From Bacteroidota bacterium (GTDB lineage: Bacteria > Bacteroidota > Bacteroidia > Bacteroidales > JAAYUG01): 12,351 bases of DNA. The position numbers were made by a program, and so were the translations under genes. Position 1 is the first letter of the stretch. Every line of letters begins with the position of its first letter. The notes under the pieces are model-generated. The model had not been told where the DNA came from, did not search any database, and saw only the letters and a program-made list of their open reading frames with translations. The stretch is taken from contig JAKAMP010000021.1 of the NCBI GenBank assembly GCA_021812865.1, positions 1 through 12,351 of the forward strand. Reading direction: 5' to 3'. This document shows, piece by piece, positions 7,097 through 12,351 of the stretch.

Positions 7097-8026
7097 TCAA
7101 CCCTTCTTCTTTCTCATTTCCTCTGCAAAAGCAGGAGAAATATAATTATCATAACTCATGCATACATGGGTGGCAAAATCCACGGCCATCTCAGCGATCT
7201 GTTTCCACTGATCCGCCTTTAAGCTGTCAATCTGCGTTTTTCTTATTTCCTGCTGGTATAGCGAAGTGATCATGCCGGCATTGAAATTGTCGCCTGCGCC
7301 AATGGTACTTACAGGTTCGATCCTGGCAACCGGATAGGCCGCAGAGAAAGAGGAAGTCCGGATGTATACACCTTGATCGCTCGCTGTATAGACAAGTCTT
7401 GAACAGTATGTCTTTACTGCTTTATAGGCCTCCTCTATATTGCCTGTGCTAAACAGGTAAATGAAATCCTCGTTCGATCCCCGCACGATATCGGCCAGTT
7501 TCATGTTTTCAAGGATGAGCGGTTTCAGTCGGTCGAGTTCAAACAGGTGCGAAGCCCTGAAATTGGGATCATATATGATCAAAGCTCCATCTTGCTTGGC
7601 CTGTCCGATAAATTGAAGAAACTTCTCCCTGATTTCAGACCATATGGAGTAAAATGAACCGCAGAGAATGATATCATCCGGGCCGGTCGGGGGAAAACTT
7701 TTATTCAGCCTTTCAGGCGGGTAATCCTTGTAAAAAGTATACCGGGCATCGTTTTTTTCATTTAGAAAAGCCAGGGCCAGGGCCGTTTTTCCATTCCGGA
7801 AGCGGTAAACAGCGGAAGTATCCACCCCGTTCGCCTTCAGAAAACTATCTACCAGGTCGCCCACATCGTCCAGCGCATATTCGCTGATGAAGGAGACCGG
7901 CAGTTTCATCCTGCCCATGGAAACCACACTGTTCAGCATGGCCCCTCCCGCCTTCGCAGCCTGTGGCTGACCATCCTTAAAAATGAGGTCCAGCACGGTT
8001 TCTCCAATTCCGATAATCCTGCGCAT
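7097..8026 (-). CDS. PfkB-family carbohydrate kinase
   Basis: A 309-residue ribokinase-fold sugar kinase that transfers phosphate from ATP to a sugar or nucleoside. The N-terminus GIGETVLDLIF carries the substrate-side Asp13, AGGAMLN at 26-32 is the sugar-binding glycine loop, and IIYDPNFRASHL at 150-161 is the typical mid-domain strand. STIGAGDNFNAG at 240-251 holds the anion hole and the catalytic base Asp246. Sequence style is nearest to fructokinase-like members, but the sugar is not predictable with confidence. It is the last gene of the minus-strand operon, 53 bases after the isochorismatase-fold gene. It ends in a lysine-rich tail. With the mutase and isomerase upstream it could feed hexose phosphate into sugar-nucleotide or Kdo synthesis, or support the convergent aldolase operon. 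Confidence 0.92.
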   Translation of the reverse strand: MRRIIGIGETVLDLIFKDGQPQAAKAGGAMLNSVVSMGRMKLPVSFISEYALDDVGDLVDSFLKANGVDTSAVYRFRNGKTALALAFLNEKNDARYTFYKDYPPERLNKSFPPTGPDDIILCGSFYSIWSEIREKFLQFIGQAKQDGALIIYDPNFRASHLFELDRLKPLILENMKLADIVRGSNEDFIYLFSTGNIEEAYKAVKTYCSRLVYTASDQGVYIRTSSFSAAYPVARIEPVSTIGAGDNFNAGMITSLYQQEIRKTQIDSLKADQWKQIAEMAVDFATHVCMSYDNYISPAFAEEMRKKKG

Positions 8027-8079
8027 GCTTCCTGTCCTATATATTTACTGTCTTAACAGCATTTTTCACTGCCTGCAGC

Positions 8080-8622
8080 CTATTTCACGATTTTCGAAAT
8101 GGTCTTGAATACATCGGTTCCGGCAAAACGAGTGAGTTCGAAAAGGATGCTTTCCATGGTGGTAATGACGGCTCCTTCTGTTCTCATTCGTTCTATGGCT
8201 GTGATCTTGTCGCCCAGCCTGCGCGAAGTAATGCAATCTTCTATGACAACGGGCTGGAATCCGTGTTTTTTAAGGTCGATGCAGGTCTGCATTACGCATA
8301 CATGCGTTTCAATGCCGAAAAGGATGATGTTTCGCTTGTCAAGATCATCAAGCCAATCCATGAATGCAGGTTCATCGCAACAGCTGAAAGCGATCTTCTC
8401 AATAAAGTTGAATTCCGGGAACTTCTCTGTAACCGGACTAATGGTCGGCCCAAGCCCCTTAGTATACTGCTGCGTAACCAGCACAGGAACGCATAGCGCT
8501 TGCAATCCATCGATCAGTTTGAGTGAATTTTGAAGTATGGCTTTTCCTTCGGCCATGTGGGGAAAGAGTTTTTCCTGGATGTCTATCAGAACTGCTGCAG
8601 TATCGTTCAAAAGGATGCGCAT
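8080..8622 (-). CDS. isochorismatase-family cysteine hydrolase
   Basis: A 180-residue alpha/beta hydrolase of the isochorismatase/nicotinamidase fold. The catalytic triad is clear: Asp14 in VLIDIQEKL, Lys76 in FIEKIAFS and Cys109 in GIETHVCV. The cis-peptide region just before the cysteine and the C-terminal VITTMESILFEL helix are also typical of the YcaC-like single-domain hydrolases. Known relatives hydrolyse amides or enol ethers such as nicotinamide, N-carbamoyl compounds and isochorismate; the substrate here is unknown. It begins 19 bases downstream of the mutase stop and precedes the PfkB kinase by 53 bases, so it sits inside a sugar-phosphate operon, an unusual place for this family. 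The ATG at the upstream end gives the complete family N-terminus. Confidence 0.9.
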   Translation of the reverse strand: MRILLNDTAAVLIDIQEKLFPHMAEGKAILQNSLKLIDGLQALCVPVLVTQQYTKGLGPTISPVTEKFPEFNFIEKIAFSCCDEPAFMDWLDDLDKRNIILFGIETHVCVMQTCIDLKKHGFQPVVIEDCITSRRLGDKITAIERMRTEGAVITTMESILFELTRFAGTDVFKTISKIVK

Positions 8623-8641
8623 AGGATGATATAAATAGGTG

Positions 8642-10171
8642 TTAAATATACACTTTTAATCCACTAGTATCCAATCCGTCGAATTTCTCAAGCAAGGGTG
8701 ACAACCGGTGCATGATGGTATCAATGCCTCCCGGCTCGTCGGATTCCACATTCAGCGGTAGCACAGGATCGTGCAGGGAGAGCCTCAGCAGGAACCAACC
8801 GAATCCGTTCTGCCTGTTGCAGGAGATGCGGGTTCCTTCACAATTATCCGGCACAACGCTCCATCCCTGGGAATGTCGGCAGAACTCCTCCACTTCAGCG
8901 ATCACTTTTTGCCCATACGCAGCAAAATCCGGTTCAGTTATATTCAGTCGGAATTCCTGGCTTTCAACCGGTTCTCTCAAACCATGCAGCAGGTCGCCCA
9001 GTTCCTGTCCCTTTTTCTTCAGTCTGGCCAGTTCGATCACAATCCGGCTCACCATATATGCGCCATCGTCGAGAAAATAATTTTCCTTCATGGCAGCGTG
9101 TCCGGAGGTTTCGATGGCCAGCCACGATTCTTTTCCTTCGGCGTTGAGGCGCAAAGATTCGTTGATCACATTCCGGTATCCCCGTTTGAACCGACGGTGC
9201 TCGCCCTTCAGTGTGCCCTGGATGAATTCGGTAAGCCCGTCGGAGGTAATGGAATCGGTCACTATCACAGAGCCGGGATGCTCTTTCAGCACAATGGCCG
9301 CCATCAGCGCAACGAGCCTGTTGCGGTTGATCTGCATTCCCTTGTCATCGACCACGGCCGCACGGTCTACATCGGTATCGAATATAATGCCCAGGTCGGC
9401 ATTATGGCGAATGCTTGCCTGCACAATGGCGTTCATGGCCTGCTGGTTTTCGGGATTGGGAATATGATTGGGAAAACGCCCGTCGGGTTCCAGAAATTGG
9501 CTGCCGGTGATATCGGCGCCCAGGGGCTTTAAAACCTGCTCGGCATAAAACCCACCTGCTCCGTTACCGGCATCTACAATGATATGGAGTCCTGCAAGGG
9601 GATGGTCATAATCTCCGGCCTGCACTCCTTTGCATATGGTCTCGCGGATCGTGGCTGCATAAACCGGCATGAAATCAAATTTCTGATGGCTGCCTGGCTC
9701 CCGGGCGACCGGAAATTCTCCCTTTTGTGCCAACTCGAGCGCCTTCGTCACATCTTCCTTTTCCAGGCCCCCTTTGGAAATGAAGAACTTCATTCCGTTC
9801 CGGTTAAAGGGCAGGTGACTGGCGGTAAGCATGATGGCTCCGTCGACCCGGGTTTCCCTGGCGAGAGTGGACATGAACATAGCCGGGGTGGACGCCAATC
9901 CGAAGTCCAGCACCCTGCAGCCCATTTGCAGCAAAGCCTCGATTATGGCAGAAGCCAGGGATGGTCCGGTAATTCTTGAATCATGACCGACCGCCAGGGA
10001 CAGGCTGCTGCTGCTGTTGCTGTTTGAGGATTGCACAAGAAACTGTACAAATCCGCAAGCTATCCGTGTCACCGCTTCCGTGGAAAGGTTAATTTCCTCT
10101 CCGGCAATGCCCTCCATGGCAACTCCTCGGATATCCGAGCCATTTTGAAGTGATTTCCAAAATTTATCCAT
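8642..10171 (-). CDS. phosphomannomutase/phosphoglucomutase (alpha-D-phosphohexomutase)
   Basis: A 509-residue four-domain phosphohexomutase interconverting hexose 1- and 6-phosphates through a phosphoserine. The catalytic serine is Ser118 in MLTASHLPFNRNG (most relatives have TASHNP, so Leu replaces Asn). The metal loop is FDTDVDR with Asp265, Asp267 and Asp269. The sugar-binding loop is ETSGH at 354-358, followed by NYFLDDGAYM, and the phosphate-binding loop is NCEGTR at 443-448. All four functional loops are present, so activity is expected; mannose versus glucose preference cannot be told. Residues 48-58 form a Ser/Asn-only tract encoded by a trinucleotide repeat just before the conserved AVGHDSR strand, which looks like a lineage-specific surface loop. 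It lies 42 bases after the SIS isomerase stop, the second gene of the minus-strand operon. Confidence 0.93.
   Translation of the reverse strand: MDKFWKSLQNGSDIRGVAMEGIAGEEINLSTEAVTRIACGFVQFLVQSSNSNSSSSLSLAVGHDSRITGPSLASAIIEALLQMGCRVLDFGLASTPAMFMSTLARETRVDGAIMLTASHLPFNRNGMKFFISKGGLEKEDVTKALELAQKGEFPVAREPGSHQKFDFMPVYAATIRETICKGVQAGDYDHPLAGLHIIVDAGNGAGGFYAEQVLKPLGADITGSQFLEPDGRFPNHIPNPENQQAMNAIVQASIRHNADLGIIFDTDVDRAAVVDDKGMQINRNRLVALMAAIVLKEHPGSVIVTDSITSDGLTEFIQGTLKGEHRRFKRGYRNVINESLRLNAEGKESWLAIETSGHAAMKENYFLDDGAYMVSRIVIELARLKKKGQELGDLLHGLREPVESQEFRLNITEPDFAAYGQKVIAEVEEFCRHSQGWSVVPDNCEGTRISCNRQNGFGWFLLRLSLHDPVLPLNVESDEPGGIDTIMHRLSPLLEKFDGLDTSGLKVYI
10004..10024. repeat. short GCT/GTT trinucleotide repeat inside the mutase gene
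   Basis: Seven consecutive triplets, four GCT followed by GTT, GCT, GTT, are in frame with the minus-strand mutase and encode the alternating Asn/Ser tract at about residues 50-56. Changes in copy number would lengthen or shorten this loop without shifting the frame. Confidence 0.6.
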
Positions 10172-10213
10172 GCGGGAAAATATATCGGTTCAGTGGAAAG
10201 ACTATCCAGCTAT

Positions 10214-10867
10214 TTATTTCTTCCGTTTGGGAGTTCCTTCTGACTTCTCCTGTTTTGTCCGCTCTGCAGCGATCCTTGATTTTTTTCCTAGGTACCCGCC
10301 ATGATGCCTGAGGGCATAGTCGTGGTTGTCAAAGCCGATCATTTTCATGAGCTGAACAACCAGGATATCGCCGATCACCGTCATTACCGTAGTCGATGTT
10401 GTGGGGGTAAGTCCAAGCGGACAAACCTCTTTAGGACCGCCGGTGGAAATAGTGATATCGGCTGCTTCTGCCAGGGGCGATTTTGGATTGCCAGTGATGA
10501 GGATCACGGGAAGAGCATTGTGTAGTTTGTGTGCCAATTGAAACAGTTCGATGATCTCGCGTGTTTTGCCTGAATTCGAAATAAGAAGGAGAATATCGTT
10601 CGCCCGGATCACACCCAGGTCGCCATGCTGCGCATCTGCCGGGTGCAGGAACACAGCCGGCGATCCAGTGGAGCTGAATGTTGTGGCAATATTCACGGCA
10701 ATCTGCCCCGCTTTGCCCATCCCGCTCACGATAATCTTGCCCTGGTGATTATGCACGCAATCAAATAGCTTTTCAATTGCCTTTTCTACATTGCTGGTTA
10801 CAGGGATATTCTTTATTGCCCTGGCTTCCGCCTCAAGTATACCTGCTATTTCTTTCTGCATATTCAT
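10214..10867 (-). CDS. SIS-domain sugar-phosphate isomerase, KdsD/GutQ-like without CBS domains
   Basis: A 217-residue single-domain SIS protein. The order of motifs follows KdsD/GutQ arabinose-5-phosphate isomerases: GMGKAG at 49-54, FLHPADAQHGDLG at about 74-85, SNSGKT at 97-102, KEVCPLGLTPTTSTT at 146-160 and RHHGGYLGKK at 187-196. KdsD makes arabinose 5-phosphate from ribulose 5-phosphate for Kdo of lipopolysaccharide. The two CBS domains of the E. coli enzyme are absent and a Lys/Arg-rich tail replaces them; SIS-only members of this family are known. The lysine in SNSGKT stands where KdsD has glutamate (SNSGES), so the substrate may differ. The ATG at 10867 is preferred over an in-frame TTG at 10873; another ATG at 10861 is possible. 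First gene of the operon, with a good promoter upstream. Confidence 0.88.
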   Translation of the reverse strand: MNMQKEIAGILEAEARAIKNIPVTSNVEKAIEKLFDCVHNHQGKIIVSGMGKAGQIAVNIATTFSSTGSPAVFLHPADAQHGDLGVIRANDILLLISNSGKTREIIELFQLAHKLHNALPVILITGNPKSPLAEAADITISTGGPKEVCPLGLTPTTSTTVMTVIGDILVVQLMKMIGFDNHDYALRHHGGYLGKKSRIAAERTKQEKSEGTPKRKK

Positions 10868-10907
10868 ATACAATCAATCTCATTAATTAGGTTAACAAAT
10901 TTTCCGA

Positions 10908-10940
10908 TAAAGCTACATCTTAAACGGCAAATCCGCCAAA
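10908..10940 (-). promoter_or_regulatory. Bacteroidetes-type promoter for the SIS-mutase-hydrolase-kinase operon
   Basis: On the minus strand a TTTG box (10940-10937) is followed after 21 bases by TAGCTTTA (10915-10908). This fits the Bacteroidetes primary-sigma consensus TTTG-N19-21-TAnnTTTG with one mismatch at the last base. Transcription would start near 10900, leaving a leader of roughly 35 bases before the ATG at 10867. Position, orientation and spacing all suit the downstream operon; assignment is by pattern only. Confidence 0.6.
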
Positions 10941-11329
10941 ACGAAGTTAAAAATTCAAAAATATCTGAAGCTTTCCTTTCTAAATCCTGATCAAACGAAA
11001 AGATACAATCCTGATAAACAAATTCTTCCTGAATATATCCTAAAACTTCAGACCGTAAACCCAAAACAGAAAGAGGCATTCAATGGTCATACAGCAGTCA
11101 GTCTATCGACATACCATTGCAAAATCCTCATCATTGAAAAATTCTGCCAATCGTCAATAGCTAAATGCCAACAGCGTTGAAAAATGCCCTATTGTTTCAG
11201 TTTTTTATGTGATGGATGAATTAATTTCCAATCCTTTGCAAGTTTGATTCAGGTCGAATTGAATACATGGTTAAGATTCAAAGAATCAGATCACCCACCA
11301 AAATACCAAACAATATGAAATTTACGATA
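10941..11329. other. AT-rich intergenic region with no supported gene
   Basis: This stretch separates the divergent SIS operon and TetR gene and is visibly richer in A and T than the flanking genes. One 71-codon minus-strand frame (11079-10864) runs through it but spans the SIS promoter, overlaps the SIS start and shows no recognisable family, so it is not called. A loose inverted repeat (CAATGGT at 11081-11087, ACCATTG at 11113-11119) has a 25-base loop and no T-run. I see no tRNA, small-RNA signature or mobile-element remnant. It may hold upstream regulatory sites for either promoter. Confidence 0.5.
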
Positions 11330-11360
11330 TTTGTATATTTATATTTTTTTCGTATATTTA
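11330..11360 (+). promoter_or_regulatory. Bacteroidetes-type promoter for the TetR gene
   Basis: A TTTG box at 11330-11333 is followed after exactly 19 bases by TATATTTA at 11353-11360, one mismatch from the TTTG-N19-21-TAnnTTTG consensus. Transcription would start near 11367, only about a dozen bases before the ATG at 11380. A nine-base direct repeat, GTATATTTA, occurs at 11333-11341 and 11352-11360, 19 bases apart, so the second copy forms most of the downstream box. Confidence 0.6.
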
Positions 11361-11376
11361 CATCACAAATGTAAAT
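11356..11376. promoter_or_regulatory. inverted repeat, probable TetR operator
   Basis: A perfect inverted repeat with eight-base arms, ATTTACAT at 11356-11363 and ATGTAAAT at 11369-11376, separated by five bases (CACAA). It overlaps the last bases of the promoter's downstream box and covers the expected transcription start, ending three bases before the regulator's ATG. Size, symmetry and position are what is expected of a TetR-family operator that blocks RNA polymerase, so autorepression of the regulator and the coupled downstream gene is inferred. Confidence 0.6.
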
Positions 11377-11379
11377 GCA

Positions 11380-11973
11380 ATGAAACCCGACAAACGGTTT
11401 GAAGCCCTTATGAATTCAGGCAGGACGCTCTTCTGGAAATATGGTATCCGCCGGGTTACCATTGAAGAAATATGCAAAGATGCCGGGGTGAGCAAAATGA
11501 CGTACTACAAACATTTTCCGAACAAAAATGCCCTCGTAAAAGTGATTCTCGACAGGTGGATTCAAAAGGCTACTGAGGAATACAACAAAGTAATGGAAGT
11601 GGATGAATCATTCGAAGAAAAGATGGCAAAAATCATCCTCATGAAGATTGATTATGCCCATGACATCAGTCCGGAACTGGTATCCGACCTGTATGGCAAT
11701 CCTGATATGGAACTTGCAGCGTATATGGAAGAGAAGATGGCCATGAGCATTGAAATTTTCGGGAGTACACTTAGAGATGCACAAAAAAAAGGGGAGATCA
11801 GGCCGGAAATCAAAATCGAATTCATCCTTCACATGCTCAACAAAATGAAAGAAATGGCTTCGGACAGGCAAATGATTGACCTGTATGGCACTACTGAAGC
11901 ATGGGTTGCTGAGATGTCCGGATTCTTTACCTATGGCATACTGCCCAGGCCAAAACCTGTTCTCGACAAATGA
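11380..11973 (+). CDS. TetR-family transcriptional regulator
   Basis: A 197-residue one-component regulator. The N-terminal DNA-binding domain is typical: a first helix (RFEALMNSGRTLFWKYGIRRVT) and the helix-turn-helix IEEICKDAGVSKMTYYKHFPNK at about 28-49. Residues 55-190 are the helical, poorly conserved ligand and dimer domain, rich in Met, Glu and Lys; its ligand cannot be predicted. Its promoter carries a perfect palindrome next to the start codon, which suggests it represses itself. The stop overlaps the ATG of the secreted protein gene downstream (ATGA), so that protein is probably under the same control. In Bacteroidetes, TetR genes in this position often head efflux or envelope-stress operons, but the rest of this operon lies outside the window. 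Confidence 0.92.
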   Translation: MKPDKRFEALMNSGRTLFWKYGIRRVTIEEICKDAGVSKMTYYKHFPNKNALVKVILDRWIQKATEEYNKVMEVDESFEEKMAKIILMKIDYAHDISPELVSDLYGNPDMELAAYMEEKMAMSIEIFGSTLRDAQKKGEIRPEIKIEFILHMLNKMKEMASDRQMIDLYGTTEAWVAEMSGFFTYGILPRPKPVLDK

Positions 11974-12351
11974 GAAAACTGTTTTCCTATATTCTATCTG
12001 CCTGCTTTTCTTTATATGCCTCCGGGGTATGGGCGCAGAAAAAGGTATTTTCATTTAGCGGACAGGTCAATGGCTGGTCGGCCTACAACTTCATCAAGCC
12101 GGTGCGGTCGCAATGGGGAATGCGGCTTATCCCTACTCTTTCCGGGGGAAAAACCTGGAAGGACAACCTCAGGCTGGATGGGGAGCTTACCCTGAATGCC
12201 TTCGGTACGGTTGACTATACATCGGGTATGCAGAGCGGCGACAATGGCCGGATCAGTGATTTCGACCCCGTGATGTACCTCGTATTTTTCCTGCAGGCCG
12301 CGCAGAATGGCAATGGTTGCCTCAACGCTAGGCTCACCCACCAGAACTTTC
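11970..12351 (+). CDS. secreted, probably outer-membrane beta-barrel protein; 5' part only, apparently broken near 12233
   Basis: The ATG overlaps the TetR stop (ATGA). Residues 1-22 form a signal peptide (MRKLFSY..., hydrophobic core, VWA before Gln23); an LSAC at 9-12 resembles a lipobox but lies very early, so ordinary signal-peptidase I cleavage is favoured. The following residues alternate polar and aromatic/hydrophobic positions ([47 protein letters not shown]), as in the strands of an outer-membrane barrel. No family is recognised. Up to about residue 88 (base 12233) this is convincing. Beyond that the plus frame stays open to the window edge, but the DNA is better explained as clpB on the other strand, so the last 39 codons should not be trusted as part of this protein. 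Confidence 0.6.
   Translation, partial: MRKLFSYILSACFSLYASGVWAQKKVFSFSGQVNGWSAYNFIKPVRSQWGMRLIPTLSGGKTWKDNLRLDGELTLNAFGTVDYTSGMQSGDNGRISDFDPVMYLVFFLQAAQNGNGCLNARLTHQNF
12234..12350 (-). pseudogene. clpB: internal fragment of clpB (AAA+ disaggregase), probable chimeric contig end
   Basis: Read on the minus strand from the right edge, 39 codons give [19 protein letters not shown], then [20 protein letters not shown]. This is the highly conserved stretch near the C-terminal end of the first nucleotide-binding domain of ClpB, whose E. coli version contains [15 protein letters not shown] and [18 protein letters not shown]. The match stops exactly after IVAA: the expected continuation (a hydrophobic residue, then LSHRYI) is replaced by LHTRC, which is merely the antisense of the outer-membrane protein gene. 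The wording of the fragment is nearer to proteobacterial than Bacteroidetes ClpB as I remember them. It has no start or stop and only a slice of the protein, so it is a joined-on fragment and not a gene of this locus. Confidence 0.8.

Noticed and set aside
8771..9532. 253-codon plus-strand frame inside the mutase gene
   Set aside because: It lies wholly antisense to a phosphohexomutase with every catalytic loop intact and has no family resemblance; long antisense frames are common in this codon usage.
10864..11079. 71-codon minus-strand open frame upstream of the SIS gene
   Set aside because: It runs across the best promoter for the SIS operon, overlaps the SIS start, shows no recognisable domain and has a composition typical of AT-rich non-coding DNA read by chance.
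11081..11119. inverted repeat CAATGGT / ACCATTG in the intergenic region
   Set aside because: Seven-base arms with a 25-base loop are expected by chance in several hundred bases of AT-rich DNA, and no T-run or promoter places it in a functional context.
12051..12341. 96-codon minus-strand frame at the right end taken as one gene
   Set aside because: Only its first 36 codons are ClpB-like; the remainder is the antisense of the secreted protein gene. It is a chimera of two unrelated segments, and its GTG start lies inside the ClpB homology, which already extends to the window edge.

Overview
The window looks like a chromosomal segment, or the end of a contig, from an environmental member of the Bacteroidetes (probably Bacteroidales-like). 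The reasons are: genes start without clear Shine-Dalgarno sequences; the two best promoters fit the Bacteroidetes pattern of a TTTG box, 19-21 bases, then TAnnTTT(G/A); coding is dense with ATGA start/stop overlaps; and the protein families are typical of the phylum (SIS isomerase without CBS domains, class II aldolase-SDR fusion, PfkB kinase). No rRNA, tRNA, CRISPR array, insertion sequence or phage gene was seen.

Bases 2-7081 (+ strand) hold a tight run of carbohydrate-metabolism genes. In order they are: the 3' end of a probable HAD-IIA phosphatase; a small class II (FucA-like) aldolase; a beta-phosphoglucomutase-like HAD phosphatase; an aldo/keto reductase; a divergent PHP-domain protein; and a 657-residue fusion of a class II aldolase with a short-chain dehydrogenase whose C-terminal half resembles sorbitol-6-phosphate dehydrogenase. 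These are followed by a DUF2721 membrane protein and, after 58 bases, a ten-helix EamA/DMT transporter. Through the fusion gene and DUF2721 the spacing runs from 9-base gaps to 11-base overlaps, so these genes are very likely one transcript. Together they contain most steps of a phosphorylated sugar or polyol pathway: oxidation of a polyol phosphate, retro-aldol cleavage, reduction or oxidation of the aldehyde, and dephosphorylation. The substrate is unknown.

Bases 10867-7097 (- strand) hold a convergent four-gene operon: a SIS sugar-phosphate isomerase, a phosphomannomutase/phosphoglucomutase, an isochorismatase-fold hydrolase and a PfkB sugar kinase. A good promoter lies just upstream of the SIS gene. 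The two operons meet tail to tail with 15 bases between their stop codons.

Bases 10868-11379 are an AT-rich intergenic region with the two divergent promoters at its ends. Bases 11380 onward hold a TetR-family regulator with a perfect inverted repeat between its promoter and its start codon, coupled by ATGA overlap to a secreted, probably outer-membrane protein. That last gene appears broken at about base 12233. The remaining 117 bases read on the opposite strand as an internal piece of the ClpB chaperone, of a proteobacterial type. This is most simply a chimeric contig end.
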